Shown here: positions 12,054-29,752 of the stretch, in pieces
Numbering within the stretch: the stretch's first letter is position 1
Layout of the letters: the number at the start of each line of letters is the position of its first letter
Assembly: GCA_963942565.1 (NCBI GenBank)
Contig: OZ012695.1
Coordinates: 9,300,392 to 9,364,391 of the forward strand
DNA length: 64,000 bases
Reading direction: 5' to 3'
Origin: Maea johnstoni
Lineage: Eukaryota > Annelida > Polychaeta > Spionida > Magelonidae
Position numbers and translations under genes: made by a program
The notes under the pieces: generated by a model
Database searches by the model: none
Seen by the model: only the letters and a program-made list of their open reading frames with translations
What the model was told of the DNA's origin: nothing

Positions 12054-13060
12054 AAAAATATTTGAAGCTTTTTTGTTGCTGACTCTGTCCAGAACCGTTT
12101 CATACCGTGAACTACAGTTCAGTGGAACCTTGGGGTCGGGGCAAAAATGTTCACATCTCTCATATACATATGCCTTCAAGCGGTACTTAATCACTGAACC
12201 ATTTTGATCATTCATTTTTTTCTAAAACCATTTTGGGAAGTAGTTAATGCATGAACCATTTCCAGAACTAGACCACCCTCCGCCCTGTCAGTTATTTAGC
12301 GCGATGTGCTCTAACTTAAAAGTGTTTTCGTAAGTGGCATAGCAAAAGGATCCCAATGTGATGGGGGTGTGTATAGGTTAAGATAGATTGGCCCACCTGT
12401 TGAGGTTTTGCAACACGGTTTATGAACTCGGCCACAGGATTCTGAGCAGTAATTGGCCTCTGCGCCCTGGTAGACGGGAGGAGAGGATTGTTTTGCAGCA
12501 GGACACGACTTCATACGTTTTTCGGTCATTGATAATCATTTGACAACCGGAACAATTCACCGGGTGAACTAAAATGAAAGAAGAATCTAAATGGCCTTCG
12601 ATTTGATCACCACGGATGTGATTGGTTGTAAAAGTGATTTCATCCATGGCTAGAAGTAAACTGTTGATGTCCATCTTAATTGTCAACCTAGGGTACATCG
12701 TACTAGCCAGTAGCTTTGGAGTGAACCGTATTACCCGGAGAAAAGCACCCTCTAAACCCAGGTCATCGGGAACTTTCTCATTTCTCAATTATATCTCTAG
12801 AGACATTCCAATCCTGACACTGCGAAATGATGAGGCATAGTTAGTATTGAGCGCTCAGTGGAAAGGGAATACATTGGTTTGCTTCAGACTACGACGGTGC
12901 GGCGACTGGGAAATTCACCTGACACAAGCAACCAAAAAACCACTAACCACGCCTGTCAGTCGCCAAGGTCAGATGACAGGAAGAAAGAAGAGAGATACAT
13001 ATGAGCCGTTTCTGCCAGGCAGGCGCAGCTATACATGACACACAATGAAGACATGAACGA
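12054..13060. other. No gene seen
   Basis: Mixed-composition DNA. Short frames on both strands overlap each other and show no family motif. Confidence 0.35.
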
Positions 13061-13068
13061 GGCGCCAG

Positions 13069-13141
13069 CCAATAGCAACTTTCGCTCCCATAGTAATGCC
13101 AGCTTTCGCCAACAGATGTCACTCCGAGGCAAGATGGCGGC
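13069..13141 (+). promoter_or_regulatory. CCAAT box and AAGATGGCGGC element
   Basis: A CCAAT box at 13069-13073 (GCCAGCCAATAGC, NF-Y-like) is followed about 60 bases later by AAGATGGCGGC from 13131, a strong YY1-type initiator that overlaps an ATG. This spacing is common in TATA-less animal promoters. The surrounding 200 bases are CpG-enriched relative to their flanks. Function is inferred. Confidence 0.35.
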
Positions 13142-13241
13142 GCACGTGAAAAACGTTGGAGCAGCAGCGGCAATTATCAAACCTTATAAATTGCGCCGAA
13201 TGCAGGCCAAATATTCCGGTTACGGCAATAAGATGTTCTAG
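13134..13241 (+). CDS. Candidate small ORF (35 aa) in promoter-like DNA
   Basis: The ATG lies inside AAGATGGCGGC and opens a frame of 35 codons starting MAAHVKNVGAAAAIIKPYK and ending YGNKMF before a TAG. The N-terminus is Ala-rich and basic, weakly like a mitochondrial targeting peptide. An in-frame upstream ATG at 13035 would extend it to 68 aa, but the downstream ATG has the better context. No family is recognised. It might be a real micropeptide, a first exon whose donor I cannot place (no good GT follows), or chance. Confidence 0.22.
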   Translation: MAAHVKNVGAAAAIIKPYKLRRMQAKYSGYGNKMF

Positions 13242-14511
13242 GAACTATTCCGCTGAGCGGCGCTTCACACCAGATGCGGACCAAAGTGGGTCAGCCGGTG
13301 AAGCGTGCGCTCTGCCTGGCAGTCACATACATATGGCAAATATATGCCTTCAAACCACGCGTGTAATAGTCGCTTAAAAAACTTTTTACACGCGATTCAC
13401 TTTCCCCTCGATCTTGGAATTATGTACATAAATTGCTTTTATTCATTCATCTAAAACTAAAAGTCCATTTAAAAATACCCAACAGTTAGAAATCCATTGA
13501 ACTTCGCGTAAGCTATCATTGTCAGATCTCCTTTGAAAATTTCAAAATGTGGGATCCGTATATGTGGCACCAAAGTGCCAGTAAATTTGCATATTTCATG
13601 TCTAAAATTAAAAGTTCTTTAAAACGTTATGCTGCTGGTGGAGAATTTAGCTAATACAAGGTGATGTGAAAAATGACTGAAACCCTGCCACATTAGTACT
13701 CATCTGAGAGTACACATGAGAGCTTTCCGATGAATACCAACATGGCAGGGTTAAGATGGTTTTCAAAACTCTGCATTTTTCTGAGAATGGACGAAAGTAG
13801 TCTCAGCATAGAAAGGGTTAAAATACACCACCGTTAGATTTTTCTCAAACCTTAATGCGTAAGCTTTCATTGTCAGGTCCAATATCTAGATTAGAAAAGG
13901 GGGGTCACCAGTCATGCCGTCCATATAGGTGGCGCCAAAGTGGCAAACAAATTTCATTAAGGGATGAGAAATAATTCAAAACCAAGTAAGGATATTCTAA
14001 CATCTTTAATATACATCAATATATAGTGGTGGCCCAACTACTGACTCTAATAATGAAATCGTATGATCGATTATTATCTTTTGAAAGAGTCAGTACGGAC
14101 ATAGAGGCACAGACACACACACATACATACATATGTGTGTGTGTGCGTGTATGTATATATGTATGTCTGGATCATTCATAATAGAAACAATACATACCAT
14201 TTAGGTCAATATTACATTTGTTGCATTTCCGCTAATCCAAATTTTAAAATTACATCCGTTTCGTAAAAATTTCCGGCTTTTACCAAATCAATATGGTGGA
14301 CTTTTACAACTTATCCAACTCGATAGCTGTTTGGAAGTGAAAAGAGTCTGATTTAGTCTAATTTAAACGGCGCTGTCATTAATTAATGACAACAGTACAT
14401 AGACCTAGCCGTCGGTGACTGAAAAGAGGGGAAGTACGTTTCTCAACCCTTTGTACGTGTCCGGAGCATAGCAAAACGCTTCTGACTTGGTTTTGGTCGG
14501 AAGCCTACTGA
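13242..14511. other. No gene seen; one short dispersed repeat
   Basis: AT-rich DNA. It holds the short repeat at 13677-13774 and a CA/TG-rich patch near 14105-14165 that is partly self-complementary. Confidence 0.4.
13677..13774 (+). repeat. Short dispersed repeat with AACCCTG ends, copy 1
   Basis: The block from AACCCTGCCA at 13681 to GGCAGGGTT at 13752 has complementary ends about ten bases long. It matches 26093-26155 in order (CTCATCTGAGAGTAC, AATACCAACATG), and similarity extends into GATGGTTTTCAAAA. It looks like a very small MITE or a conserved fragment of a larger element. Confidence 0.6.
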
Positions 14512-14791
14512 CCTTAGATAAATAAAAACAAGTGGATATGTTACCAGCCGCTCAACCTGAACAGGCTAGCCTCAACCAATAGTCTAAGAGTCGAGCTCTG
14601 CACATGCTCAGATGATGCTGGCGCACAGGTTTATCTGTAATGAAAATGATACGATAGCCTTGATTGGTCCTTGTTTCCTCGTAACCTCACCCTGATGCCA
14701 GATCAGAAACCCCTGTCGTGTCCAACCCTTCACTAAAGCTCATGTAGTAATTAGTCTCTCGCTACATATCCATTCTTTTCTTCGTCTAAGC
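14512..14791 (+). mobile_element. 280-bp MITE-like repeat, copy 1
   Basis: One of three same-strand copies (also 18867-19131 and 50485-50775). Shared blocks are CAGCCG(G)TCAACCTGAACAGG, CATGCTCAG-TGATGCTGGCG, GATACGA-AGCC-TGATTGGTC, GATGCCAGATC and CATGTAGTAATT. The ends are imperfect inverted repeats: CTTAGATAAATAAAA at the left against CTTAGACGAAGAAAA read from the right. There is no coding frame, so it is non-autonomous. Confidence 0.7.
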
Positions 14792-15243
14792 TGCTAATAT
14801 AATTTATGGGAGACGACACTAAAACCTAGACACGCTATATATTAACAACAGAAATCAATGATATATGATATCATAAATGAGAAAATATGTAGGGTTTATG
14901 TCTGGACTAAACCAAGGTGTAATGCGTCTATGGTCAAAGCGGGATGAATAAAATCGCTTTCACGAGCTCATCTCCCTTTCTAAAACCTATGTTTTACATG
15001 CAAAGAGTTACATGTGTGGTTTAAACGTTTTTGCTTGCCATAGTATGTCACACACACACACACACACACTCACATAGACACCATAACTAGCTGCACTCTA
15101 CCATGCACGGATGGTCCGCAAGCGTGAAGCGCCATCTATTAGGAGTAAGTGCGGCTATAACATCCTATTTCAATGACTTGGCTATACCGCCTGCACCCAG
15201 GCGGAGATATGCATCCCCTCGCATGGTCTTGAGAGGGTCGTAA
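14792..15243. other. No gene seen; (CA)n near 15050
   Basis: AT-leaning sequence with a (CA)n run at about 15050-15068. Confidence 0.4.
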
Positions 15244-15400
15244 CATGTACAGAGGTAGACTAGGTTCCTAGTCCCTAAAAAGTTGACATCCCCTCCTGTG
15301 CTGACTCAGCAGTGTGATGTAGTACCAGGTATGGTAGATAGAGGGCACCACCTGATCCTCAGATCTCTAAAGGATTTAGGGACTAGGACTAATAGTTCTG
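15244..15400 (+). repeat. Dispersed repeat, partial copy
   Basis: A 32-base stretch around 15322-15353 (CCAGGTATGGTAGATAGAGG at its core) and its flanks match the reverse complement of about 62690-62760. The other half of that 62.5-kb copy matches 18290-18440. The three segments therefore belong to one repeat family. Confidence 0.6.
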
Positions 15401-15704
15401 AGGTCAGTAGGTCACCCTATATCTCCCATGTTAAGGGTTCAAGAAAAACGTTGAACTGGTCTCAACTCATTATCTCTGAGGTGGCCCTACCCAATATCCT
15501 TATAAGGAGGTGATTGACAGCTAGATCACCATGGAGACACTGAGACAAGGCCTCAGTCTCAAACATTTGGTCAGTATGAAAAATAAAAAGGGTCATAAAG
15601 CACTTGACACATTCATTGAATGGCCGACCTAGATACCTAATTGTACACTATTAAGCAGTAAGCACCTACAGCTCTTTGGCTGCAGTACATGGTAGAATGG
15701 AAAT

Positions 15705-15921
15705 ATAGATAGATAGATAGATAATCTTTATTTCAAGTCGGTAATAATTATACATAGTAAACACGAGCTGCCAGGGCTCTTGGCCGACTACAAAATAACA
15801 ATTCAAAATATAACATACATGGTGTAACAGCAATATAAATGACTAGTAGAGGGGAAGTGGGTTTGCACACATTAATTGACAATGAGTCTTTCAGGACATA
15901 CGTTTGTGATTTTGAAGTATA

Positions 15922-15963
<42 letters not shown>

Positions 15964-17600
15964 CACGTGGTGACACGCGTCCGCCCACCTCATCTTGAGC
16001 GGTCTCAGGTGGCATACTTCTGCTCGTTTACTGGTATTACTTCAAGCAGCAGAGAGAGCAGGTACAGTTAGTTCCAGACCAGGTTGAGATTAGGTTTTTG
16101 AACTCTTTTAGTGATGTTGTTTGTCTCAAGTTGTTAGGTAGGGAGTTCCATACTTTAGGTCCAGTATATCTAATTGATTGATTTACAAAGGAGATGGTGT
16201 TATATAGAGGTAATATTAGAGAGTGGTTTCTTCTAAGGCTGTATTCCGATTCTTTTCTGTGAAAAGAGAGCTGACATAGGGAGGGGCCCTTCCATGGACA
16301 GCTTTGTGGATCTCTGTAGCTAGGGATCTTAGTCTGCCTAGATGTAAGCTTTGTAGTTTAGCCTGGTCTAGTAGCTCCTCATAGCTGATTTTGTAATCCC
16401 TGTAAACAAAGCGTAGGGCTCGTTCCTGCATCCTCTCTAGCTTGGAGAGATTTTTCTTGGAGCAGAAGTGCCATACAAGGGGGCAGTAGTTGAAATTTGA
16501 CATTATGTAAGCGCGAAAAATTGTCAGTCTGCTGAATTGGTCTAAGAGGTGACCAATTCTCTTAAGAGCATTAAGTTGTTTTGCAGCCTTCTTACACATT
16601 GAGGATACTTGAATGTCAAATTTCAGTTTGTCATCCAATTCTATACCTAAGGTTTTTACAGATTTTTCAGGTTTGATATTGATGTTGTCAATGGAGAAGT
16701 CTGTTTGCACCTTTTTGTGACCAGGGGCAAGGAAAATTGCCTGAAATTTTTCAGGGTTTATGCTTGCATGCAGTTCCTTCGAACCAGTCGATAGCAATTT
16801 TAGTCATACTTACTAGGTGTGACTTGACATTTTCAATATTCTCATCACTGTTGCAGATTGTATTATCATCTGCGTAGTTATAAAGAGTTGTTTCATTTAA
16901 AGATGCAAAACTGTCATTTAGGAAAATGTTAAATAGAATTGGGCCAAGTATAGATCCCTGGGGTACACCTTTGGTGATATTTTGCCACTCACTACAGTTA
17001 TTACCAATCTTAACCCTTTGCTTTCTGTTTGAGAGGTAATTTCTCAGCAAATTGATTGAGTGATCAGTTAGGCCATATGCTTTTAATTTAGCCAGAAGTA
17101 GATTGTGAGGGAGGCAGTCAAAAGCTTTCGACAGGTCCATCAGTATAGCTCCAACATATTTGTTCTGATCAAGGGCCTGCTTCCAGTCCTCAATAATTTT
17201 AATCAAAACTGACTGAGAGCTATGGTGTTTCCTGAAAGCTGCCGTAAATGGATTATACACTGTTTCTATTAAGAAGGTGGAGAGTTGATCTGCCAGTATG
17301 CTCTCAAATATTTTGGATTAGCAGGGAGTACACTGACAGGCCTGTAGTTACTTTTGACATGTTGTCATTTTTCTTATAAACAGGGCTAACGTTAGCCATC
17401 TTGAGACTTGAAGGGTAATTGGATGTGATAATACCATAATTGATAACCTTGGTAATAATAGGAGCAAGTACTGGTGAACCCAGCTTTACAAGCTTTGGTG
17501 GAATATCATCAGGACCAGTTGCCTTTTTTGGGTTAATTTCTTTAAGTTTTTTATAGACTTGGACTTCATCAACAACATCAAATTGAAAGGTATCTTGTGG
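15705..17600 (-). mobile_element. CR1/Jockey-like LINE, 5'-truncated
   Basis: The minus strand carries a long reverse transcriptase remnant and a 3' UTR ending in AATAAAGATTAT followed by an (ATCT)n tail at 15705-15724. The presumed 5' break is at about 17600, immediately next to a very long (AT)n tract. A (CT)n tract interrupts the 3' UTR at about 15926-15960. No endonuclease or ORF1 is present. RT motifs point to the CR1/Jockey superfamily; it is a different family from the L2-like copy at 1617-3200. Confidence 0.85.
16030..17600 (-). pseudogene. LINE reverse transcriptase, lightly decayed
   Basis: Read on the minus strand: [20 protein letters not shown] and [12 protein letters not shown] (fingers), FTAAFRKHHSSQSVLIKI, motif A ILMDLSKAFDCLPHNLLLAK, motif B GVPQGSILGPILFNIF, motif C YNYADDNT, motif E VKTLGIELDDKLKF, then thumb sequence NYCPLVWHFC and a C-terminal GPKVWNSLPNNLR block near 16150. 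The frame shifts near 17300, 16790 and 16220, so no full protein is made, but motifs A-C lie in one open stretch (16751-17260). It is less degraded than the other LINE, suggesting a younger insertion. Confidence 0.85.
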
Positions 17601-17614
17601 ATGGTTATATAAAT

Positions 17615-18052
<438 letters not shown>

Positions 18053-18289
18053 TTGTAATGAAAATTGTGAGTATGGCTAGTGGTTTCATAATAATAATAA
18101 TAATAATAGTAATAATGATAATAATAGTAATAATAATAATTATCTTTTTAACACAGTCAAATACAGGATTTGATTTTTTGCTGTGGCCTTCAAATTTAAG
18201 GATTGTACCTTTCATGCGCCAGGCCACAGAGTTGAAAATTGTTCTTCAAGGTATAGTTTCTAGAATGACGAGAGAGATGGTGCCATTTC

Positions 18290-18440
18290 CATATGTCAAT
18301 GTCATACATAAACTGAATCCTGGTGAGGTAAGTGTAAACTAAATTGACTACTATGGCCACCAAGAGTATTTGGTGCCTGGTAACAGAAAAAACATAGCAG
18401 AAAAATACATATGACAGCCTAGAAATCTAGGCTAGTACAG
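18290..18440 (+). repeat. Dispersed repeat, partial copy
   Basis: CCTGGTGAGGTAAGTG, the GGTAACAGAAAAAA block and ACATATGACAGCCTAGAAAT correspond in order to the reverse complement of about 62515-62690. It is the other half of the family seen at 15244-15400. Confidence 0.6.
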
Positions 18441-18866
18441 AGGTTGATAGCAAAGAAAATCAATGGGTGGGTTGCTGGCCGGACTATGTGACTGCATGGT
18501 AACTTTGTAGCCTATACACACAATGACAAATGTTGATCAATATGTGATCGCAGTCTATTCAAAATTAACATGGTAGTATATATTTCACAATAGTTTTCAT
18601 TTTCGGAGAAAGGGTGCCGTGAGGTTGGTTAGGGTATTAACTCGTGATTATTGGGCCAGTTTGGATTTTTCACATGTATGTTTAAGCCTACTCATAATCA
18701 TACTAGGGCAGAATAATATAGATAATATATTATCGAACATTCCATTGACTTGTACTCAAGCAGGAAAGATTCCTGGCTCTTTTTTATTTATTAATATTGA
18801 CTACAAAGCCAAATGCATCGTGGTCTATAAATCTGTATGGGCTGGGGATATCTACCTTATATTGAA

Positions 18867-19131
18867 CCTTAGATGAATAAAAACAAGAGGATATGAAACC
18901 AGCCGGTCAACATGAACTTAGGCTAGCCTAAACCAGTGTCAACGAATAGCCCAAAGTTCGTGCTCTGTGCATGCTCAGCTGATGCTGGCGATCAGGTTTC
19001 CATAATGCAAATGATACGAGAGCCCTGATTGGTCCATGATACTAGATCAGTGACCTCTGGCATGAGTCCCGCCCTTTACTATAGCGCATATAGTAATTGG
19101 CAGACTCCGACGAAGCTTTAAACAAAGTCTA
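18867..19131 (+). mobile_element. 280-bp MITE-like repeat, copy 2
   Basis: Begins CCTTAGATGAATAAAAACAAG-like and ends in GTCTAAG. It shares the internal blocks listed for the copy at 14512 and is closest to the copy at 50485 (ATAGCGCATATAGTAATTGG). Its right end is more diverged. Confidence 0.7.
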
Positions 19132-20994
19132 AGTGAAATAATGATGTTAGAAGTGTGTGCGAATTGACATTGCTCAAAATGATGGAGCAAACGTCTTTGG
19201 GAGTCTCGCACAAACACAATCTAAAACAACAAATCTTCAAGTGAAAAATGGAAGCGGGCCGACTTTTAGTAATCCCCTTAATTTCTATTGAATAATACAG
19301 CCAAATATGTCTACTTTCACGTTCCGGGTGAAATCGCTTGCGGCCGCCTTTATATATTCGTCAAAAATGGGTTGAAATCCGTATTTCAAGGCATTTTCCT
19401 ATCCTCTAAATGACTTAAAGAAGGGAATTATTACCAAAAAACAGTACCTTTAAAAGTGAGAAAGGAAGTGAATGAATCGTTTTTTTATTTGAAACATTCA
19501 TTAGTATTTGAAGGTACAATATCAAGGTGAAACGGTCTATTTTTATAAACCGAATCCTCAGAAATACGTTTCCAATGAATTTCTACTACCATTTTAGTTT
19601 TGTAAATTTGACGGCAGCTACCGATTCTGCTACGTCATATGCGCATGCGCACTGTGCATGGTACGCTAATGATAAGGGAGCAAAGAGGATTATGCTGAAA
19701 ACCCCTACTTTGGGACACAGTGAAATATCTAGTATTTCTTTACAAAGTTATATTATACACATCAGCCATACAACAGCATACAATTTCAGGGTTGTTTATT
19801 GCAATCGAGAATATTTACAATTACTACAGTGCTGACGATCTCTATGTAACTGTACTCTCATTTACATGCAATTGTATAAAAAGAAAAATCCAAAAATGAA
19901 TTTTAAAAAGTGTTGGAAATGGGATACGCTGTACAAGAAATTGGCCCCTATTAGTATCACTTAGGCACATCAACGACATGCGTCAGTTTGAGTGAATGAT
20001 TAAAACTTTGGTCAATGTTTAGTATGATAATGATCATCATTGATGAACTTTATATGTTTATCGTTAATGGTTTCGCATGCATTAATTTATTGGAAGTATT
20101 ACTAAATGGCTTTGCCAACGGGTATTTATTTACATTCACTTGAATTGATATGTTTATTTGTTTTAGCTTCATGATGAACATGTCAGTGAGTAAGACCTAT
20201 TATTAGTGGCCGTGTGACTCGAAAAGCTGACCTATGTCATGCCTGCGTCGCCCAGAAACTCAGACAAAGCAGCCTTGTTGTCCACACTCTCTTATCCCTA
20301 TACACCCTTCATCGTGACTGATAAACAGAAATTTCTCCAAAGAAGTGATGCTCAAACATGTCCAGGCAGCAGAAGAACTGTTATAGTGTCTCTTGTATTG
20401 TACTCTGGAAGTTAAGCGTTTCTTTTGTTGAAACATCAGGCAGTCAAGTTACAGCTCTGTGTAACGAGTGCTTGTTTTAATGATACGTCGTAATGTTGGG
20501 CGAGGTATTTTTTGTTGGTTTATGGTTTTAAATGCAGCAGGTGTGTAATTGATTGTGCTCGGTCGTCACATGTCCCCGCACAAGGTCGTGCTGGAGACGT
20601 GAGAGTATGTAACCAAGTGTATGGTTTTTTTTACTATAAACGAGAGGTAAAAAACATACGTTAAAGATTAGTAGATTTCTAAGTCACCAGAAAACAGGGT
20701 AAAGTGATTAACAGGAAAACACATTAGGTAATATGCTCTGAAAACTGAAAGGCAACTGAATAATGGGTACAATAATGGATGAGACAATAACCTGCCTCCC
20801 CTGCTGGGTGGTATGTGATATCGTCCTTGACTTCGTTTTATGTAGGGGAACTAAAGGCTCACATACATATTAGCTTATATGAAAGTAATACACTTCAAGA
20901 ATAGGATGCTGTCCTTTTTCTCTCAGGGATCCCACGAGGGGAGAATTTTGAGTATTGCCATCAGCCTGCCCAACTCCTGGCAGCCCCTGCAAGC
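19132..20994. other. No gene seen
   Basis: AT-leaning DNA with chance frames only. The one notable patch is the NRF1-like and CRE-like cluster at 19631-19651. Confidence 0.4.
19631..19651. promoter_or_regulatory. NRF1-like palindrome beside a CRE-like site
   Basis: TACGTCAT is followed by a perfect NRF1-type palindrome TGCGCATGCGCA at 19640-19651. NRF1 sites mark many animal TATA-less promoters. No exon is recognisable next to it, so this is a motif observation only. Confidence 0.25.
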
Positions 20995-21805
20995 AGCCAT
21001 GTTCTTCAATTGCTTTCAGCTTTGACAGGGGTGGCATTCCTACTTCCTACCCCCCCCCCCCCCCCCCCATTAAAACTGGTATCAAACAGGAAAATGTTTT
21101 TTTTTTAATCATGTGCAGCAATTGGCTGTACAACAAGACAGGTTAGCAGAGTTAGTTTTCATATATTTCCTGTTGGAAAAGTCAGACAAAAACAGTGGCT
21201 AGAATCACTGAAACCATAAGACCATAAAAACAATACTAGTGTGTGCATCTAGATTTTCAGTTTATGGTTTTACTTGAAGCTGGCTATTCTACAAACTGTT
21301 TTCTTTTGTGTAACTTACACATATGTACACATATACTTAAGGAAATGATTGCTGTTCCAAGTACTGATAGATATTTCCTGTGTTGACTAACTTCTGTGTC
21401 CTGGGATCTAGATGTGTAATGCCACCAGGTTAATTACCCTGTGTGTATCCTTTTCTTTTGTTGTTGCCAAAGGGAAGTCGTCTGAACATAGAACTGCATG
21501 CTTCAGGACAGGTGGACCTACAAGTTTCAGTGATGCTAGCCACTGTTTTTGTCTGACTTTACCAAAAGGAAATATATGAAAACTAACTCAACTACCCTGT
21601 CTTTTTGAACAGCCAATTGCTTCACATGATCTTACCATTTTCCTGTGTGATTCAAGTTTTAATGCAAATTTCGAAGATTCTATGGCACTAAATGGCCTTT
21701 GTGTGCCAATGTGCCTTTAAGCAATCATTCATTCTCAGATAGGAAGGACAGGAAGTGGCAATGCCACCCCTTGAGTCACAGCTGATAGTAATTGCATTAA
21801 AGAAA
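20995..21805. repeat. Long palindromic (foldback) repeat
   Basis: The inner arms 21088-21212 and 21521-21645 are reverse complements over about 125 bases (for example TTTTCATATATTTCCT against GGAAATATATGAAAA). The outer arms near 21000-21050 and 21745-21800 also pair (GGGGTGGCATT on both). A C-homopolymer lies at about 21052-21068. The loop has no coding frame. It is consistent with a foldback transposon or large MITE. Confidence 0.7.
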
Positions 21806-27440
<5,635 letters not shown>

Positions 27441-28765
27441 CTAGACGCAAATGTTCATGCAGCGCGTAGCGCCCCCAAAAGTGAAACGGCAGCAGATGTA
27501 ACTAATTGAACCTCAGGATAGCAAGTTCATAACACTAGGAAAATTGGATTGCGAAACTGGCGATGCCATAAAGTTAACGACATGTAAAGGCGTATTGATA
27601 TAATCATTATTTTTTATTTATTTGAAAAGGCATTAGATTAAAAGATCAAATACAATTTTTCAGCTATTTTGGCGCTCCTTATTGGGTTCTAACGTCATTC
27701 CGGCTATCCCGAGCCGGTTTGGAGTAGTTAGATAACAGGCGCCAGATTTGATTTGGCTATTTTACTGGCTCGCATGAGGTAGGTAGGTCATAATCAGTTT
27801 CGGGCCGTATGTAAATATGTGGGGTCATTGATAAAAGTGGCCTGGCGGTCTTTTTCAAAGATTTACTCCGGTATTCAGTCACGTAAATGACAGGACTAAA
27901 CTCGGAATGCAAGGTACGATCCATTGACCAAAATAGAGTTACGGGATTTCATCAATATAGCTCTCTTTTCAAACCTCCCTGTCTTACAGATGGCGCCGTA
28001 GCTTAGTGGCTAGAGCGCCTGCCTGCAGGGCAAGAGGTTGCGGGTTCGATTCCATCTGACCGCAACTAGCATCACCTTTTCCTGCCCAGTCCTTCGTCTG
28101 GCACTTTGAAACATTTCCTACTCTAAATAACGATGTCTATATTTTTATTATTTTTATTTCACTTTACTAAAATGAATTGTTGGTCAAATCCACTGATCCC
28201 AGAGAGAAGGTCTGCCTGAATTGGCGTTCGCTATAAGGGCCGATTTGATTAGTGTATGAAATTCCCTGGTTATAATAAACATTTCCACAGTTGTGAAGTT
28301 AGGAATTTCTTCGAGAAAATCTATAGTTTAATGAATGTAAGTAATGCCTAGCCTTCATATAAAAATTGAGCTCTGTGAAGTTTAATGGGTGTAAGTATTA
28401 ATTTATATCTGTTGATGAAGGAAATGTTCCATTAAGTTCCCTATGACGTTGGTATTGTCACTTTCATGCACACTTGCGGCACATGACTATTACTTTATGC
28501 AACTCCCACCCATTTACCTTCTATCTGCCCTTTCACACATCTCTACGTGCTGATCAGTGCCCTATCCAATCCCATGTACCTTCCACCTGCACTTTGGGCT
28601 CGGATCCGTGCGCCCGCCACTCACTTTTTGGGCGTACGGATCCTTATTACATCGACAACTTCTACTCCTCCTGGGGCCTTAAGCGCCTTGCCGCAACACT
28701 TGCCTCCCCCCTTCTCTGTAATTGTACTGTCCTCCCAGTACCTCTTTCAACGGGGCCCTATCTGG
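27441..28765 (-). mobile_element. 1.3-kb dispersed repeat, copy B
   Basis: The inverted counterpart of 10708-12053. It begins with CTAGACGCAAATGTTC and ends with GGGGCCCTATCTGG. The tRNA-like head in its middle is better preserved than in copy A. Both copies carry this head at the same place, so it was already part of the element when it spread. A perfect CRE lies just outside, at 28793-28800. Confidence 0.75.
27991..28067 (+). pseudogene. tRNA-like sequence (SINE head)
   Basis: Box A, TAGCTTAGTGG (27999-28009), and box B, GGTTCGATTCC (28043-28053), fit RNA polymerase III consensus at tRNA spacing. A D-arm GCTT/GAGC and an anticodon-like arm with GCA in the loop can be drawn. The T-stem and acceptor stem do not pair well, so it is not a functional tRNA. 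It is best read as the tRNA-derived head of a SINE embedded in the 1.3-kb repeat. Confidence 0.65.
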
Positions 28766-29069
28766 ATAAGGCTACACACCTGTGACGTCACGGTCAAAAT
28801 AACATACCTATGCAGCTAAGTGAATACGCGTACCTCATCACCACCAGGGCATGCCAGGGCAAATATTCTACCAATTGATGAGAGGCGACCGGTCGGCTGG
28901 TGCCTGAATTACATATCGTAACTGTAGATAGCGTGTTAGGTGTGGCACATTAGTCAGGAGGTGATGTCAGGTGAGATCAGTCATCCACCTAATAGATAGA
29001 AATGCCTACATATACTATAACCCGGGTGCAGCTTTGATTGCGGTGTGAACTCATCAGAATAGAGTATCT
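28766..29069. other. No gene seen
   Basis: Mixed-composition spacer between the 1.3-kb repeat and the 48-bp minisatellite. Confidence 0.4.
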
Positions 29070-29752
29070 GCTGCTGGTGGGGTGTGTAAGAGGCTGGTGG
29101 TGTTGGCGGTCACAGGGCCTGCTGGTGGGGTGTGTAAGAGGCTGGTGGTGTTGGCGGTCACAGGGCCTGCTGGTGAGGTGTGTAAGAGGCTGGTGGTGTT
29201 GGCGGTCACAGGGCCTGCTGGTGGGGTGTGTAAGAGGCTGGTGGTGTTGGCGGTCACAGGGCCTGCTGGTGGGGTGTGTAAGAGGCTGGTGGTGTTGGCG
29301 GTCACAGGGCCTGCTGGTGGGGTGTGTAAGAGGCTGGTGGTGTTGGCGGTCACAGGGCCTGCTGGTGAGGTGTGTAAGAGGCTGGTGGTGTTGGCGGTCA
29401 CAGGGCCTGCTGGTGGGGTGTGTAAGAGGCTGGTGGTGTTGGCGGTCACAGGGCCTGCTGGTGGGGTGTGTAAGAGGCTGGTGGTGTTGGCGGTCACAGG
29501 GCCTGCTGGTGGGGTGTGTAAGAGGCTGGTGGTGTTGGCGGTCACAGGGCCTGCTGGTGAGGTGTGTAAGAGGCTGGTGGTGTTGGCGGTCACAGGGCCT
29601 GCTGGTGGGGTGTGTAAGAGGCTGGTGGTGTTGGCGGTCACAGGGCCTGCTGGTGGGGTGTGTAAGAGGCTGGTGGTGTTGGCGGTCACAGGGCCTGCTG
29701 GTGAGGTGTGTAAGAGGCTGGTGGTGTTGGCGGTCACAGGGCCTGATGGTGG
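29070..29752. repeat. 48-bp minisatellite, about 14 copies
   Basis: Tandem 48-base units (CTGCTGGTGGGGTGTGTAAG, GGCTGGTGGTG, CGGTCACAGGGC). Units are almost identical except for GGTGAGG replacing GGTGGGG, with the variant A at 29176, 29368, 29560 and 29704. The spacings 192, 192 and 144 show a four-unit higher-order period. Open frames on both strands result from the 48-base unit and have no supporting coding evidence. Confidence 0.97.

Noticed and set aside
27991-28067. Functional tRNA-Cys gene
   Set aside because: Acceptor and T stems do not pair, and the same sequence is embedded in a dispersed repeat, so it is a SINE head.
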